Shown: piece after piece, positions 25,001 through 37,289 of the stretch
Layout of the letters: each line of letters opens with the position of its first letter
Numbering within the stretch: the first letter of the stretch is position 1
Assembly: GCA_003254925.1 (NCBI GenBank)
Contig: QANZ01056315.1
Span: forward strand, 1-64,000
Direction of reading: 5' to 3'
Source of the DNA: Chamaecrista fasciculata
Taxonomy: Eukaryota > Streptophyta > Magnoliopsida > Fabales > Fabaceae
DNA length: 64,000 bases
Position numbers and translations under genes: made by a program
Notes under the pieces: model-generated
The model's database searches: none
Told to the model about the DNA's origin: nothing
What the model saw: only the letters and a program-made list of their open reading frames with translations

Positions 25001-28000
25001 CTTTTATTTCATCCACTTCAACAGACTACATAATCGGTTTTGGTCAGTTTTAATCGATTCAAATTGGATTAGATCAGTTGAATTTGAATTGGTTTGGATC
25101 TGAACACCCTAACACTATCCCATTCCAATTTCCAAGTTGTTCAAATAAAAAAACTGCGTGGATATCAAATCACAAAGACATATATATTTAAATCACCAAG
25201 ACATATATTTAACATTTATTTGATTAGTTCCAATTTCCAAGTTGTTCAAATAAAAAAACTGCGTGGATATCAAATCACAAAGACATATATATTTAAATCA
25301 CCAAGACATATATTTAACATTTATTTGATTAGTTAATTAGTTTTTGAAAAAAATACATAATTCAGCTCTTGACAAATATATATTTTAAACTATTTTATCT
25401 ATTTTATTTTCTATATCTATTTTGAAGAAACAGGCAGGAGCTATTATAGACTGCATCAAAATCAATGAGCAGCCATCACTAGATCACCCTTTATTGAAGA
25501 ATCACAAAATTCAGGTTTTAAATTTAATTCGTCAAATTAGAAAGTGATTGATTTTGGCAGCCTCTAACTTCTAATTTTGTATTTGTATATATGTAGATGG
25601 AACCCAAATCAATTCCAAAAGGAGCATATAAGTCAGCTAATAGGAAGCAGCATGGTTCAAAAAGGGCATTATGTCCTATTGGCACAGTTCCAATAAGAAG
25701 AACTACGAAGCAAGACTTGATTATTACAAAATCCTTTCATAAAGGAATGTCTAATGGCCCTAATAATGCTTTCTTTGATCCTGATAAGGTAATGCATTGA
25801 TCAATTAATTAACCACGACCTTTTAATTTAGATTGTCAAATAATTAGTTATGCTGAATGTTGGATTGTTTAATTTAGATAGTACAAGTAATGATGAAATC
25901 TATTCCTGAGGGATATTTTGGAGTACAAGCATATATATCAATTTACGATTCATTGAATCTGCCAAGGGACCAAGCAAGTTCATCAAACTTGTGGATCCAA
26001 AGTGGGGGGCCGAATGATCTCAACATGATTTCAGTTGGACTAATGGTAAGATAATGAATTTGTATCATTTATAACGCTAATATTAAATGTGTGAGTTTCA
26101 CTGATATTTTCTTTCTCTAAGTATTTATTTCTCCTTCGATATTATATTGTGGTGGCATTACAAAGGAATAATATAATTCAATATTGTAATTGGAGGAACC
26201 TTATTAAAAACATATAAAGAGTTTTATATAAATTTTTTCATATATATATATATATTACAATTAATTATATATAATAATTAATGTCATGAAAATTTAATCT
26301 ACCTTGATAACTTGTATATTTTATGATAATTGTGAATATGGATCGGACTATATATATCATGAATATTTATTTGTGTCAACGATCATGTAGAATTCTCAAG
26401 TGCTCAACGGTGATGATCTACCTCGTTTATTTGTGGTTTGGACTGTACGTGTAAGTATATATTTAATTAATTAGTGTGTGAAATTTATTTATGATTTTTT
26501 TTTTTGAATTTTCAATAGTATGAGATATAATATTGTTGTTGTTGTTGTTTATTTGAACTTTTATTATTAGAACGATGAGAATAGAACAGGTTGCTATAAT
26601 CAGTTATGCCAAGGCTTTGTGCAAATCGACACAACAGTGCACCCTGGATCTCGACTTACCCCTGAGGATATCCGATTCTATTCACAAAATGTTTCGTTAA
26701 TTCGTGTGTTTCAGGTAATGAATAAACTAAAGAATTCCTCAAATATTCACATTGGTCCTAAAAGTATAAGGTAGATTTCAAATAGGTCCTATATATTTTA
26801 ATAATAATTCACTTTTGGTCCCAAATTATTAGATATAATTATATCTCTCTTATTTTAAGTTCTAATGCCGCGAGTCCAAAACTATAGGTTGCTTTTGATG
26901 AATTCTTTTTTTTATCTAAATGAGAGTACCGTTAGCAAATGAGGTCAAATTGAATCCTGAAAGTGGGTAGTTTATTTATGGGTGAACAAGTAAAGTTGAA
27001 TATGTCTCTTTCGTTTCAAATTTAAAAAAGCAATAAGTTTGAAATTATATTTATAGTTGAGGAGTTGTTTCTTTACCTTGTTAGGACCATTGACAAATAT
27101 GGTCAAATCGCACTCATTGAGTGGTACTGGGATCAAAAGTGAACAATTCTAGAAACATGTGGGAGACTAGTTTGAAACAAACAAAATATTTAAGACCAAT
27201 TTGAAGTTTATCTCGTATTTTTGGGACCTATATGAATAGGTAAGAACACCATTTTCATCCTCAAACTTTATATCAATTGTCAATTTCATCCTTAATGATT
27301 TTTTGCTGTCAATATATAATTCATCTCCAATATTTTATATTTTGATAATTTTTTTTTGCTCTTTAGGTTAAAATTAAAAAAAAAAACTCTACGTGTCTAA
27401 TGACATGTATTGTAAATTTAATAGAAAAAAAAAACTCAAATCCTAACTCATATTGGAAAATACGATGAAGTCTCTCAGTAATTTCTTAAAAGAAGTTAGT
27501 CAAAGGATAAAATTGACCAAATGTAAAGTATTGGGGACGATGAGATTAACAGCAAAAAAATATCAATCAAAGACGAAATTGAAAGTTAATATATAAAATT
27601 TATGGACGAAAATGATGCTTTGGTATTGTAAATAGGTGTACTATATTATTGGAGAGTATTGATGGATGGTAACATATTAATAAGATATATACATGAGTTG
27701 AATGAACATAATAATATTATGCAGGATGGTCCAAAAGGGAATTGGTGGCTAATGGTAGGAAACTCTACAAAAGTAGGGTATTGGCCAAGTGAGTTGTTCC
27801 CATACATGAGAAATGGTGCGAAACATGTGGGTGCTGGAGGACTCACAAGGAAAAGTGGAGAAACATGGCCTCCAATGGGGAATACTCTTAAGCCTGATGA
27901 ATCAATCTTCCTTGGTGATGCTTCCATCTTCTATGATTTTCGTTGGTTTGATGACAAACAAGAAGATCGATCTCCCGAGGACAAGAATGTTGATGAGATT

Positions 28001-28090
28001 GTTGATTCTCCTAAATGCTATGGCTTGGTTACTGACAAGAGAAATGTATATATCATTGCTTATGGAGGTCCCGGAGGAGATGATTGCTAA
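22080..28090 (+). CDS. Neprosin-family secreted protein, copy B (7 exons, 394 aa)
   Basis: Exons 22080-22253, 25428-25514, 25597-25788, 25878-26045, 26391-26444, 26571-26714 and 27725-28090, all phase 0, give 394 residues with signal peptide, activation peptide and neprosin domain as in copy A. I took the ATG shared by all copies; upstream in-frame codons lack an ATG. Intron 1 has grown to 3.2 kb through a hAT element with a MULE inside it. Exon 5 ends before GTACGT, but a GTAAGT lies 6 bp further on, so two in-frame donors are possible (plus Val-Arg). Positions matching neprosin's catalytic glutamates read S (NMISVG) and G (HVGAGG). It differs from A mainly in exon 7. No break is visible. 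Confidence 0.87.
22524..25111. mobile_element. hAT-type element in intron 1 of gene B, interrupted by a MULE
   Basis: Ends TAGGGCTGTTCAAA and the inverse of TAGGGTGTTCAGA, flanked by a perfect 8-bp duplication ACACTATC (22516-22523 and 25112-25119), the hAT signature. Without the MULE at 22571-24671 it is a 0.48-kb non-autonomous element rich in AACCGAACC-like wording. No transposase is present. Confidence 0.85.
22571..24671. mobile_element. Mutator-like element with long inverted repeats
   Basis: A 2.1-kb element with inverted repeats of about 410 bp, beginning GGGTAAATTGCAATTTGG. A 9-bp duplication of eight T and one A flanks it (22562-22570 and 24672-24680). It sits inside the hAT element of gene B intron 1. 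The interior (about 22980-24260) includes AAACCCTAA-like runs, CT-rich sequence and a 126-codon open frame on the minus strand (23493-23873) rich in charged residues. That frame resembles no family I know and may be chance or a captured exon. No transposase was recognised, so the element is non-autonomous. Confidence 0.85.
25123..25332 (+). repeat. Tandem duplication of 105 bp in intron 1 of gene B
   Basis: Two nearly identical 105-bp units (25123-25227 and 25228-25332), beginning TTCCAATTTCCAAG and ending TTTGATTAG. The unit is the normal intron sequence just before exon 2, present once in genes A, C and D. It is a recent local duplication with no sign of function. Confidence 0.9.
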
Positions 28091-28658
28091 CTAATTCAGA
28101 AATTATATATGTATCCATATCTATATATATATATATATACTTCACTTATTTATTATAATTTCTTCAAGATATGATCGATGGAGATTTTATTTTTAGATGG
28201 GTGAAGTGGCAGGTTATTTTAATAAGTAAAAATAATTTACCAAAGTGCAATTTTGATCTTTTATCTTTGAAGTAGGTTACGTTGCATTAATCCAACCCTT
28301 TATTTTTTTTCCCTTTTGTTGCAAATTTGGTTTTTCAAGTTTTTCAAAAGTTTCACTTCTTGGTTTCAACGATTGAATTTAGTTGTATCTCTATGATTTT
28401 ATGTTCGAACGCGAAGAGTTTCAAGTTACATATTGCTTTTAACGCACAATTTCTTTGTTCAGTTGGAGCTTTCAGCAAATAAAGTCAAATTGAACTCCGA
28501 AAGCGAGCAGCCACTTATTTTATAGTGAAACAGGTAAAGTTAGTTATATTTCTCTCGTTTCAAATATGATTGTGATAAGTTCAGATTCATTAATGATCAA
28601 TAACTAACTATTTATTTTGGCAAAAAAAAAATAACTAACCATTTATTAAAAAATAAAC
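28091..28658 (+). other. 3' flank of gene B
   Basis: Homologous to the 3' flanks of the other neprosin genes (GATGGAGATTTTATTTTTAG, then GGGTGAAGTGGCA, then the repeat with the GTAAAGTTAG motif). An AT microsatellite is at 28125-28140. No gene or RNA is seen. Confidence 0.5.
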
Positions 28659-29112
28659 TAGACAAAAGTTCTATTTTGGTCCTTCATGTTTGCTCAAAGT
28701 TCTGTTTTGGTCCCTCAAGTTTTTTAAAATAGTTCCACCGTTAGTCTCTGACTTTTTTTCTTCCACTTTTTTCGTTAAACAAAGGAAAAAACTAATTTTC
28801 ATCTCCCAAATGAGAAGGATCTTAATACAAAAGAACAAAATTGTTGAGAGATAAAAGTTAATTTTTTTCTTTTTTTAATAGAAAAAGTGGATGGAAAAGA
28901 GTGAAGGACTAATGGTGGAACTTTTTGGAAACTTGAGGGACCAAAACAGAACTTTGAGCAAACATGAGGGACCAAAATGGAACAAAAAAAACTTGAGGGA
29001 CCAAAACAGAACTTTGAGCAAACATGAGGGACCAAAACGGAAAGAAAAAAACTTGAGGGACCAAAATAGAACTTTGACCAAACATGAGGGACCAAAATAG
29101 GACTTTGGTCAA
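28659..29112. mobile_element. Palindromic MITE with TTTTGGTCCCT arrays
   Basis: Ends resemble TTGACCAAAGTCCTATTTTGG and its inverse. The right arm holds repeated units of about 60 bp built on GAGGGACCAAAA with AACTTTGAGC; the left arm is the shorter inverse. The open frames on both strands here (28799-29173 minus, 28891-29100 plus) are generated by the repeat. No clear target duplication, so the superfamily is inferred from likeness to the 20367 element. Confidence 0.65.
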
Positions 29113-29428
29113 TTTGAAATATATTCCATATTTTTGAACTAATTTGAGGTTTTACTTGTTTTTTCGATGACAAAATCTAACTAAAACTTTAACAAAACCC
29201 TAATTTCTTATACAAGTTTGTCATTGTGTACCAATGTTCGCCAAAACACAGAAAAGAGATTATCTCCCTCCTTCAAATAGACGAGAAGATGTTGATTTCT
29301 ACAGGTAAGAGGTATTTCTTCCTCAACTCTCCTCTCTTTCTTTCATCTCATTTCTCATCTTCCCTTTGTGATTTTATTCAGAACTCTTATCTTCATTCTC
29401 ATCCCCCAAATCCCAATCACATCCGAGA

Positions 29429-29735
29429 GGACGTTGTTTCATTTGTTGCAATTAAACCCTTTCATCACTGGGTCAAATTAACTACCTCGTTAAAACGCAG
29501 TGGTTACCTAATATAAGCCATTTTTGTTTGATAAATAACCACAAACTATACTTTTTTTTAACTCTATTTGTTTCTAAATTTGTATCACAAGCTCATAAAA
29601 ATATGAAGATTTTAAGTATGACAATTAAAATTCTAAATTTTTTGGTTTGCTAATTTTTAAAAATTCTAACAAAGAAAAAACAACTCCTAAAACTAGCCAA
29701 CTACTAGCTTTAAAACCAATCTAAAACATTAAGGA
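29429..29735 (+). promoter_or_regulatory. Orphan neprosin promoter downstream of gene B
   Basis: Contains GCAATTAAACC, GGGTCAAATTAACTACCTCG, TTAAAACGCAGTGGTTACC and GATAAATAACCACAAAC, but no neprosin exon follows. The AT-rich continuation matches that downstream of the orphan promoter at 15541, then leads into a copy of the distal promoter (from about 29715, with a second partial copy near 29840). Confidence 0.6.
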
Positions 29736-29988
29736 ACAATAAATGATTTGGATATATAAAAACTATAAAAAATTGCATAAGTTTGTTTCTTTTATTTATA
29801 GGACATATTAAGAAAACAGTTAATTTTTTTTTCTTTGGTTGAAGGAACAATAAATGATTTGGATATATAAAAAGGGTCCTACTAACATGAGCCCTGACGT
29901 CACATGATAAGAAGCATTTAATATGCTCTCAGAATTATAAAAATGACATAATAAATGAATTTACAATAAATGACTCTCTTTATCTTTT

Positions 29989-30513
29989 GGCAAAACACCA
30001 TTTCGTGCCCCTAACGTTTGCGGTGATTTTCAGTTATGCCCCTAGCGTTTCATTTGTGTCAGTTGTGCCCCCAATGTGAAATGTTAGTTTCAATTATGCC
30101 CCCAATTTTAATTATCCACAAAAAAACACCATTTTCGCACGATTTGAGCTCAGTTTTGATCAGATTTCATATGGGTTTTAATTTTCGTACATCACAAAAT
30201 TGATTCCTTGGATCAATTTCAAAGATTCAGCTCAAAATAGCCCCAAATCCGAAGAAAATCAAACCAGATGAACCCCAAAAAGGACCAAAATGAAATGCTG
30301 CAAAACGAAGCATTTTTCTCAAAATTTCCATGTGCAAAATGATCCTTAGGAGCCGAAAATGAGTACCCATAAACTCATTTAGCAAAACAAACTGAAATGA
30401 ACACGGATTGAAGCTCAAAAGTTCCGAAAAACGATACACTAACGAGGGTGAAGGCATAATTGAAACTAACGTTTCACATTGGAGGTACAACTGACACGAA
30501 AGAGTGTTTTGCC
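29989..30513. mobile_element. MULE-type MITE upstream of gene C
   Basis: Ends GGCAAAACACCATTTCGTG and the inverse of GGCAAAACACTCTTTCGTG. The subterminal sequence repeats TTATGCCCCY-type units. Nine-base flanks TTATCTTTT and TTATTTTTT differ by one base, a decayed MULE-like duplication. No coding capacity; the open frame on the minus strand (30227-30490) looks like chance. Confidence 0.7.
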
Positions 30514-31139
30514 TTATTTTTTTTAAAAAGACAATATTGCCCTTATGAGATATATTTAAAATTTATAGGTGTTAATAAAATATGATTAAATAATTATATT
30601 TTGAAATTATATTTTATTTATATAGAAAATAAATTAAAAAATATAAAGAATATTTATATCTCTAAATCCTAAACTCTAACCCTAAATTATAAATCCTAAA
30701 CCTTAAAATCTTAAACCCTAAATTCTAAATTTTAAATCCTAAACACTAAAATCTTAAAACCTTGAATTCTAACCCAAAACTCTAAATCCTAACTCTAAAC
30801 ACCTAACTTTAAATTTAATTTGATTATTTTATTCATAGAAATTTTACAATCGAAAAATTAATTTGAGTTTTTCTTTTTTATTAAACTAATTATTTTTCGT
30901 GAGATATATATAAATTTAAAGTAAACTTAAAATAAATTATAAGAAGTTAATATAGTCTTTAAAAAAAGAATCAGATCATTTAATGCAAATGATTTAATTT
31001 TTTACTTGTGCAATTTTTTATGCATATTAAATGTCCTTAAACATGTACCCTAAAGACACATTTTAGATATTCCCATATAAAGAGTGGGGGAAATAGAATT
31101 TAATCCTATGTATTAATGATTGAATAATGACCATTAACT
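30514..31139. other. AT-rich spacer with degenerate AAACCCTAA-like run
   Basis: 30655-30810 is a loose run of CTAAACCCTAAA-like words, with many variants, unlike a true telomere. From about 30810 onward the sequence matches the region upstream of gene D (from about 39975), so it was part of the C/D duplication. No gene is seen. Confidence 0.5.
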
Positions 31140-31339
31140 AATTAACTATTCGATACACAAAAAAATAGTGGGCAATTTAGCACTAATTGCAATTAAACCC
31201 TCTCTAATTCTTTCATAGGGTCAAATTAATTCCCTCATTAAAACGCAGTTATTACCTTAATATATAGTGCATCAATGGAAGCCATATTTTTGTTTGATAA
31301 GCCAAAGAGTTAAGCAAAGAATAAAAACAGTGTCTCAAT
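31140..31339 (+). promoter_or_regulatory. Promoter and 5' leader of neprosin gene C
   Basis: Carries GCAATTAAACC, CATAGGGTCAAATTAATTCC, CATTAAAACGCAGTTATTACC and the AGTGTCTCAAT leader. The TATA-like site is shortened to GATAAGCC (31296-31303), so it is the weakest of the four core promoters. Confidence 0.55.
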
Positions 31340-34300
31340 ATGATTTCAAAAAATAATTTATTTCCTGCTTTTCTTGTTATTTTCTTGTGCACATGTTTTC
31401 TCAGGAATGCCGAGACGAGGGAGATTGACATTAGTGGTATCTCGGACCAAGAGAATTTGGAGTTGGAAAGGGAACTCAAAATGCTGAATAAACATTCAGT
31501 TACAACTTTCGAGGTAAATACATAGAATAAACTAATAATTTGATCTTTAAAATATTACTAAGCTGATAACTCAATTTTTGAAAAGATTAAATTATACAGT
31601 TTAATCTCTGAAAAATTAAACGGTATACTAACTAGTCCTTTTTATGGATTAAATAGTATACCGTTTTAATGTTGAAGGAACCAAAGAGTATATTATATTA
31701 TTTTAATTTATCAAGAATCAAGGTTAGTTTGGTTATCTTTCAAGAATCAAATGAGTAGTTTAATATATATATATATATATATACTATTCAAATTGTTCAA
31801 ATAAAACTATGCGTGATATCAAATCACAAAGACATATATATATTTAAATCACTAAGACATATATTTATCATTTATTTGATTAGTTTAGTCTTTGAAAAAA
31901 ATACATAATTCAGCTATTGACAAATATATATTATATACTATTCAATTTTATCTATTTTTTTTCTCTATCTATTTTGAAGACCAAGGGAGGAGTTACAATA
32001 GACTGCATCAAAATCAATGAGCAACCATCACTGGATCACCCTTTATTGAAGAATCACAAAATTCAGGTTTTAAATTTAATTCGTCAAATTAACAATTGAT
32101 TAATTTTGGCAGCCTCTAACACCTAATTTTGTATATGTATATATTTATAGATGGAACCCAAATCAGTTCCAAATGGAGCATATAATGAGTCAACTAATAA
32201 GAAGCAGGATGGTTCAAAAAGGGCATTATGTCCTATTGGCACAGTTCCAATAAGAAGAACTACGAAGCAAGACTTGATTATCTCAAAATCCTTTCAAAAA
32301 GGAATGTCTAATGGCCCTAATAATTCTAGCTTTTATCCTGATCAGAAGGTAATCCATTGATCAATTAATTAATAAGTTGTTGATCTATATATAATGCATA
32401 AAAAACCCTTTTTTTAACCACGACCTTTTAATTTAGATAGTCAAATAATTAGTTATGTTGAATGTTGGTTTGTTTAATTTAGGTAGTTCAAGTAATGATG
32501 AAATTTATTCCCGAGAGATATTATGGAGTAGAAGCATATATATCAATTGACGCTAAATTGATGTTGGCAAGGGAGCAATTAAGTTCATCAAACTTGTGGG
32601 CCCAAAGTGGGGGGCCGAATGATCTCAACATGATTTCAGCTGGAATAATGGTAAGATAATGAATTTGTATCATTTCTAAATTCTAATGCTGGTGCACAAT
32701 AGGAGAAAGGATCAAATGTGTGAATTAATCTCGCTGAGACTTTCCCTTTTTTTTTTTTTTGATAACAAGTGCAATTCATTAAAGAACAGAAAGAAAACAG
32801 AGTTTGTATAACCGTAGCAGGTTATACAGCATGAGAAGCATTAAAATTACAAGTCCTAGGATAAACATGGTGCTTAAAATCATAAAGACAAGACAAGAAA
32901 ATAAAATTAGGCATGGAAGAAAAGATAGTCTTGGGATGAGATGAGTTTCGTCCCCAGTTTGACAAAAGATCGATAGGTTGATTTGCTTCCCTGTAGATAT
33001 GCTGGATTTTTGCTTCCTCAAATAGTTGCAGGCAGCATTTGCAATTATGTATAAGAGAAAAAAGATGGTGTTGAGATGACACAAATTGATCAGTTAGAAG
33101 ATTAACTGCTAGGGAGGAGTCTGTTTCAATAATTATGTGAGTAATTCCTAGGTCAAGAGCAAGTTGAAGACCATGTAAAATACTCCAAAGCTCTGCCTTA
33201 AGAATTTTTCCATAACCAAGAAAGGATGAGAAACCAGAAAACCATTTCTTGTATGGTCTCTTATAATACCCCCTGCACCTAATAAATTGTCCTTTGCAGA
33301 GCCATCACAGTTAAGCTTATAGAAAGGTGGTTCAGGGTTGGTCTAACAAATGAAAGAAGTAAACATAGAAGATGGAGAAGAAGTGGGGGAAGAAAGATAA
33401 ATAAAATCAACATATTCAGCAAGGGTATTGTTGATGATATGAGAGGGTTGAAAAGGTTTTTTCTTGAAAATCCAGTTGTTTCTAGCTAACCAGATGTTTC
33501 TAAGAAGAATGATGAAGAAAGAGTTCGAGGAGATATTATATTTGAATTTTTTCTTATGGTTGCAGTGGAATTTAAGCCAGTCAGGGAAGGGAAGGTGTCT
33601 ATTGGTATCAAAAGGGGATAAGAGGTTCCAGATTATAGAAGTTTTTGGACGATATTTGAAAATATGCTCTATATCTTCAATGGCATTCTGACACAGTGTA
33701 CACAGAGGGTCAGGGGCACAATTTTTCTTAAAAAGGTTGTTGTTTGTTGGGATGACATTGTTCAAAAGTTTCCAAATAAACAAGGAAAAGCGGGGTGGGG
33801 GTGGGGGTGAGNAAATCCAGTTTAAGTCAAAGGTTTGATGATCCTTAAAAAGACCAAGGTAAGTAGAGGAAGAAGTGAAAATACCATTATTAGTGGGTGA
33901 CCAAGAGAGAAAATCAGCAATAGTATTAGTAAAATCAAAAGGAGTACCAATAATATGGTTTTTAATATCCAGGGGAAGAACAAAAGGTATAACATTAAAG
34001 TCTAAGTTACCTTGATGATTTAGGTAGGAAGCGAAATTATAAAGATTTTCATTTCTGGGAAGGGGACCCGAAATAAGATTAATTAAAGGACCACAAGGAA
34101 GCCAAAGATCTTTCCCGAAATTGACAGTAAGGCCATTCCCTAAGATCCATATTGAGTTATTTTTAATAATGTCATGATCTTTATCAATACTTCTTCTAAT
34201 AAAAGATTTGTTATGAGAATTTTTATCTAGAGCATTCCCATACTTATGCCTAAGAACTATGGAATTGAGGTTCTTATTATTAGAAAGAATATTCCATTTA

Positions 34301-37289
34301 ATTTTTGCCATGAAAGAGGCGTTAATGTGAGCAATTTTCCTGATACCAAGGCCACCATGATTTTTAGGTTTACAGATGGTATCCCAGCTGATGTGATGGA
34401 TTTTTCTAATGTTTTCATCATGGCCCCAAAGGAAATTTCTATTGATAGAATCAATATTCTTTTGGATTGAGATAGGGAGAGAGAAGGATTGCATAGCATG
34501 AGTTGGTATAGAGGAAAGAGTAGATTTTATAAGCTGTATTCTCCCAGCCATGGAAAGCGTATTACGTTTCCAGCCTTGAAGCTTAAAGTTCAGGTTGTTA
34601 ATAATGAAAGAAAAGTCATATTTTTTGTAAGTTGGTTTGAGAGGAAGGCCAAGGTAGTTCCCTAGAGAAGAAGCAGGAATCCCAAGTGTTTTTTCAATAT
34701 AATTTTTAAAGTTGGGAGAAACAGTTTTGGAAAGCCAGAGTTTAGACTTCTCAAGGTTAAAGCTGAAGTTCGAGAGATCAGAGAAATTTTTTAAACAGTT
34801 ATTTATGGAGAGAATATTTTGGGCTGTTGCTTTTGCAAAAAGAAGGATATCATCTGCAAAAAACAGATGTGAGAAACTAATATTACTATTGTTGTTTTTA
34901 AAAGAGAAAAGCTGCCAGTTTTTATTATGAACTTCTTGAAGGATAGAGTGATTTAGGTATTCCATAGCAAGGATGAAGAGGTAGGGGGAGATAGGGTCAC
35001 CTTGTCTTATTCCTCTTTGGGGTTTAAAGTTAGGTAACTTTTTTCCATTAATGATGGGGGTGTAATTAAAAGAATCAAGGATAGAATTAATAAGAGAAAT
35101 CCAGGGATCAGGAAAGTTAAACAACTTGAGCATATCTAGTATAAAATTCCAAGAGATGGTATCAAAAGCTTTTGTAATGTCAAGTTTGATGATCATCCAT
35201 CCCAACTTAGATTTGTAGTGATGCATAGAATGTAGGATTTCATGTGCAATGATGAAAAGATCATTTATATATTTACCTTTTTGGAAAGCACCTTGAAAGG
35301 GGGAGATAAGAGTAGGTAGAATAGGTTTAAGACGATTGGAGAAGAGTTTTGCAAGAATCTTATAGTGAGTAAAACATAAGCCTATGGAACGAAGGTGAGA
35401 AGGTTTAGAAGCATTTTTAATTTTTGGAATAAGACACAGAATGGTGTTACCCCAAAAGTTGGAAATGGTCCAAGAATTAAAAATATTTGTTACAAGGGTA
35501 ATGATATGGTCTTTAATCAAGATACAATTTTTTTGATAAAAAATTGCATGAAAACCATCTTAACCTGGAGTTTTTAGAGGGTGAAGACCATCTTCACCTT
35601 TCCCTTTCTAACTATTTCTTTCTCCCTCCAAATTACTCTGTGGTGACATTACAGAAAATTTAGATCCTAAGAATAACATATATATGATTAAAACTTAGAT
35701 GAAGTTTCTTATATATTTACTCTAAAGTTTTCTAATCAACATTTGATACGTGACAAAGATTTTATATATAATCATGATAAAGAGAGAACATTAACCACAA
35801 CTTTTTACATGTCTTATGGCTAACATATAAAGAATTTTATATAATTTTTTTCACACATATATATATATTACAATTAATTAATTAATTATACAAAGTGAAG
35901 TCATGAAAAATTTATTCTACATTGATAACTTGTATATATTATGATAATTGTGAATATGGATCGGACTATATATATATATATATCATGAATATTTATTTGT
36001 CACCGATCATGTAGATTTCTGAAGTGCTCAACGGTGAAGTTGATCATGAACCTCATTTATTTGGGCATTGGACTGTAAGTATATATTTAATTAATTAGTG
36101 TGTGAAATTTATTTATGATTTTTTTTTAATTTTCAATAGTATGAGATATAATTTTTTTTTATTTGGACTTTTATTATTAGAACGATGGGTTTAGAACAGG
36201 TTGCTATAATCAGTTATGCCAAGGCTTTGTGCAAATCGACAGAACAGTTCACCTTGGGTCTCTACTTACCCCTGATGGATTATATTCACAAAATATTTCG
36301 TTAATTCGTATATTTCAGGTAATGAATAAACTAATAAAGAATTGTTCAAATATTCACATTGGTCCTAAAAGTATAAGGTATTTCAAATTGTTTCTATATA
36401 TTTTAATAATAATTCACTTTTGGTCCCAAACTATTAAATATAATCATATTTCTCTTATTTCAAAGTCTAATGCCACGAGTCCAAAACCACATGTTACTTT
36501 TGACGAATTCTTTTTTTATTTAGATGAGACCGTTAGCAAATGAGATCAAATTGAATCTTGAAAGTGGGTAGTTTATTTATGTGTGAATGAGTAAATTTGA
36601 CTATATCTCCCTCGTTTTACGTCTAAAAATGCAACAAGTTTGAAATTATATGTTATTGTTGAGGAGTTTTTTTTTTATCCAGTTAGGATAGTTTATAATG
36701 TCAAATCGTGCTCTTTAGGTGATATTGGGATCGAAAGTGAACAATTCTAGAAACATGTGGGAGACTAATTAATTTGAAACAAACAAAATATTTAATGAAG
36801 TTTATCTCGTATTTTCGGAACCAATATGAGTATATACGTAAAAGCATCATCTTCATCCGCAAACTTTATATCAATTGTCAATCTCATCCCTAATATAATA
36901 ATATTATGCAGGATGGTCCAAATGGGCCTTGGTGGCTGGGTATCAAATCCACAAATGTAGGGTATTGGCCAAGTGAGTTGTTCCCATACATGAGGAATGG
37001 TGCGAACCATGTGGGTGGAGGAGGAGCCACCAGAAAAAGTTGGAATCGAATTACTGGAGATCCATGGCCTCCAATGGGGAATGGCATTAAGCCTGGAGAA
37101 ATCTTCTATGAATCTTCCTTCTTCTATGATTTTCGTTGGCTTGATCACAATCGAAGTGCTCAATTTCCCGAGGACATGTATGTTGATGAGATTGTTGATT
37201 CTCCCAATTGCTATGGCTTGTTTAATCTCAAGAGACAAGCAGACCGTTATAACTTTGCTTTTGGAGGTCCCGGAGGAAATGAATGCTAA
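31340..37289 (+). CDS. Neprosin-family secreted protein, copy C (7 exons, 400 aa)
   Basis: Exons 31340-31513, 31980-32066, 32151-32348, 32483-32650, 36015-36074, 36181-36318 and 36912-37289 join in phase 0 to give 400 residues, with the same signal peptide, activation peptide and neprosin domain as A and B. Intron 4 is 3.4 kb because a LINE (32750-35597) sits in it in reverse orientation. Exon 5 has two extra codons, exon 6 two fewer than A, and exon 7 carries a longer loop after GGGGAT (RKSWNRITGD). Exon 4 and exon 7 are closest to copy D. The catalytic-glutamate positions again read S and G. No break in the reading frame is visible; expression with the long intron is not known. Confidence 0.86.
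32750..35597 (-). mobile_element. 5'-truncated LINE (L1-type) in intron 4 of gene C
   Basis: A minus-strand non-LTR retrotransposon ending in a poly(A) tail (T-run at 32750-32760). The frame at 33343-35520 encodes reverse transcriptase with the RQGDPISPYLF and FADDILLF motifs, then a zinc-binding C-terminal region (CTLCQNAIEDIEHIF). An RNase H domain follows at about 33320-32850 (YKLNCDGSAKDN, then IETDSSLAVNLL) in shifted frames. The 5' end is cut inside the reverse transcriptase domain, just before the KTPG motif, where an in-frame stop also lies. A 10-bp duplication CTTTCCCTTT flanks it (32740-32749 and 35598-35607). One unresolved base (N) is at 33812. The element is dead on arrival. Confidence 0.92.

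Noticed and set aside
28799-29173. Repetitive proteins with FWSLKFF / VLVPHVCSKF wording
   Set aside because: Generated by the tandem units of a palindromic MITE on both strands.
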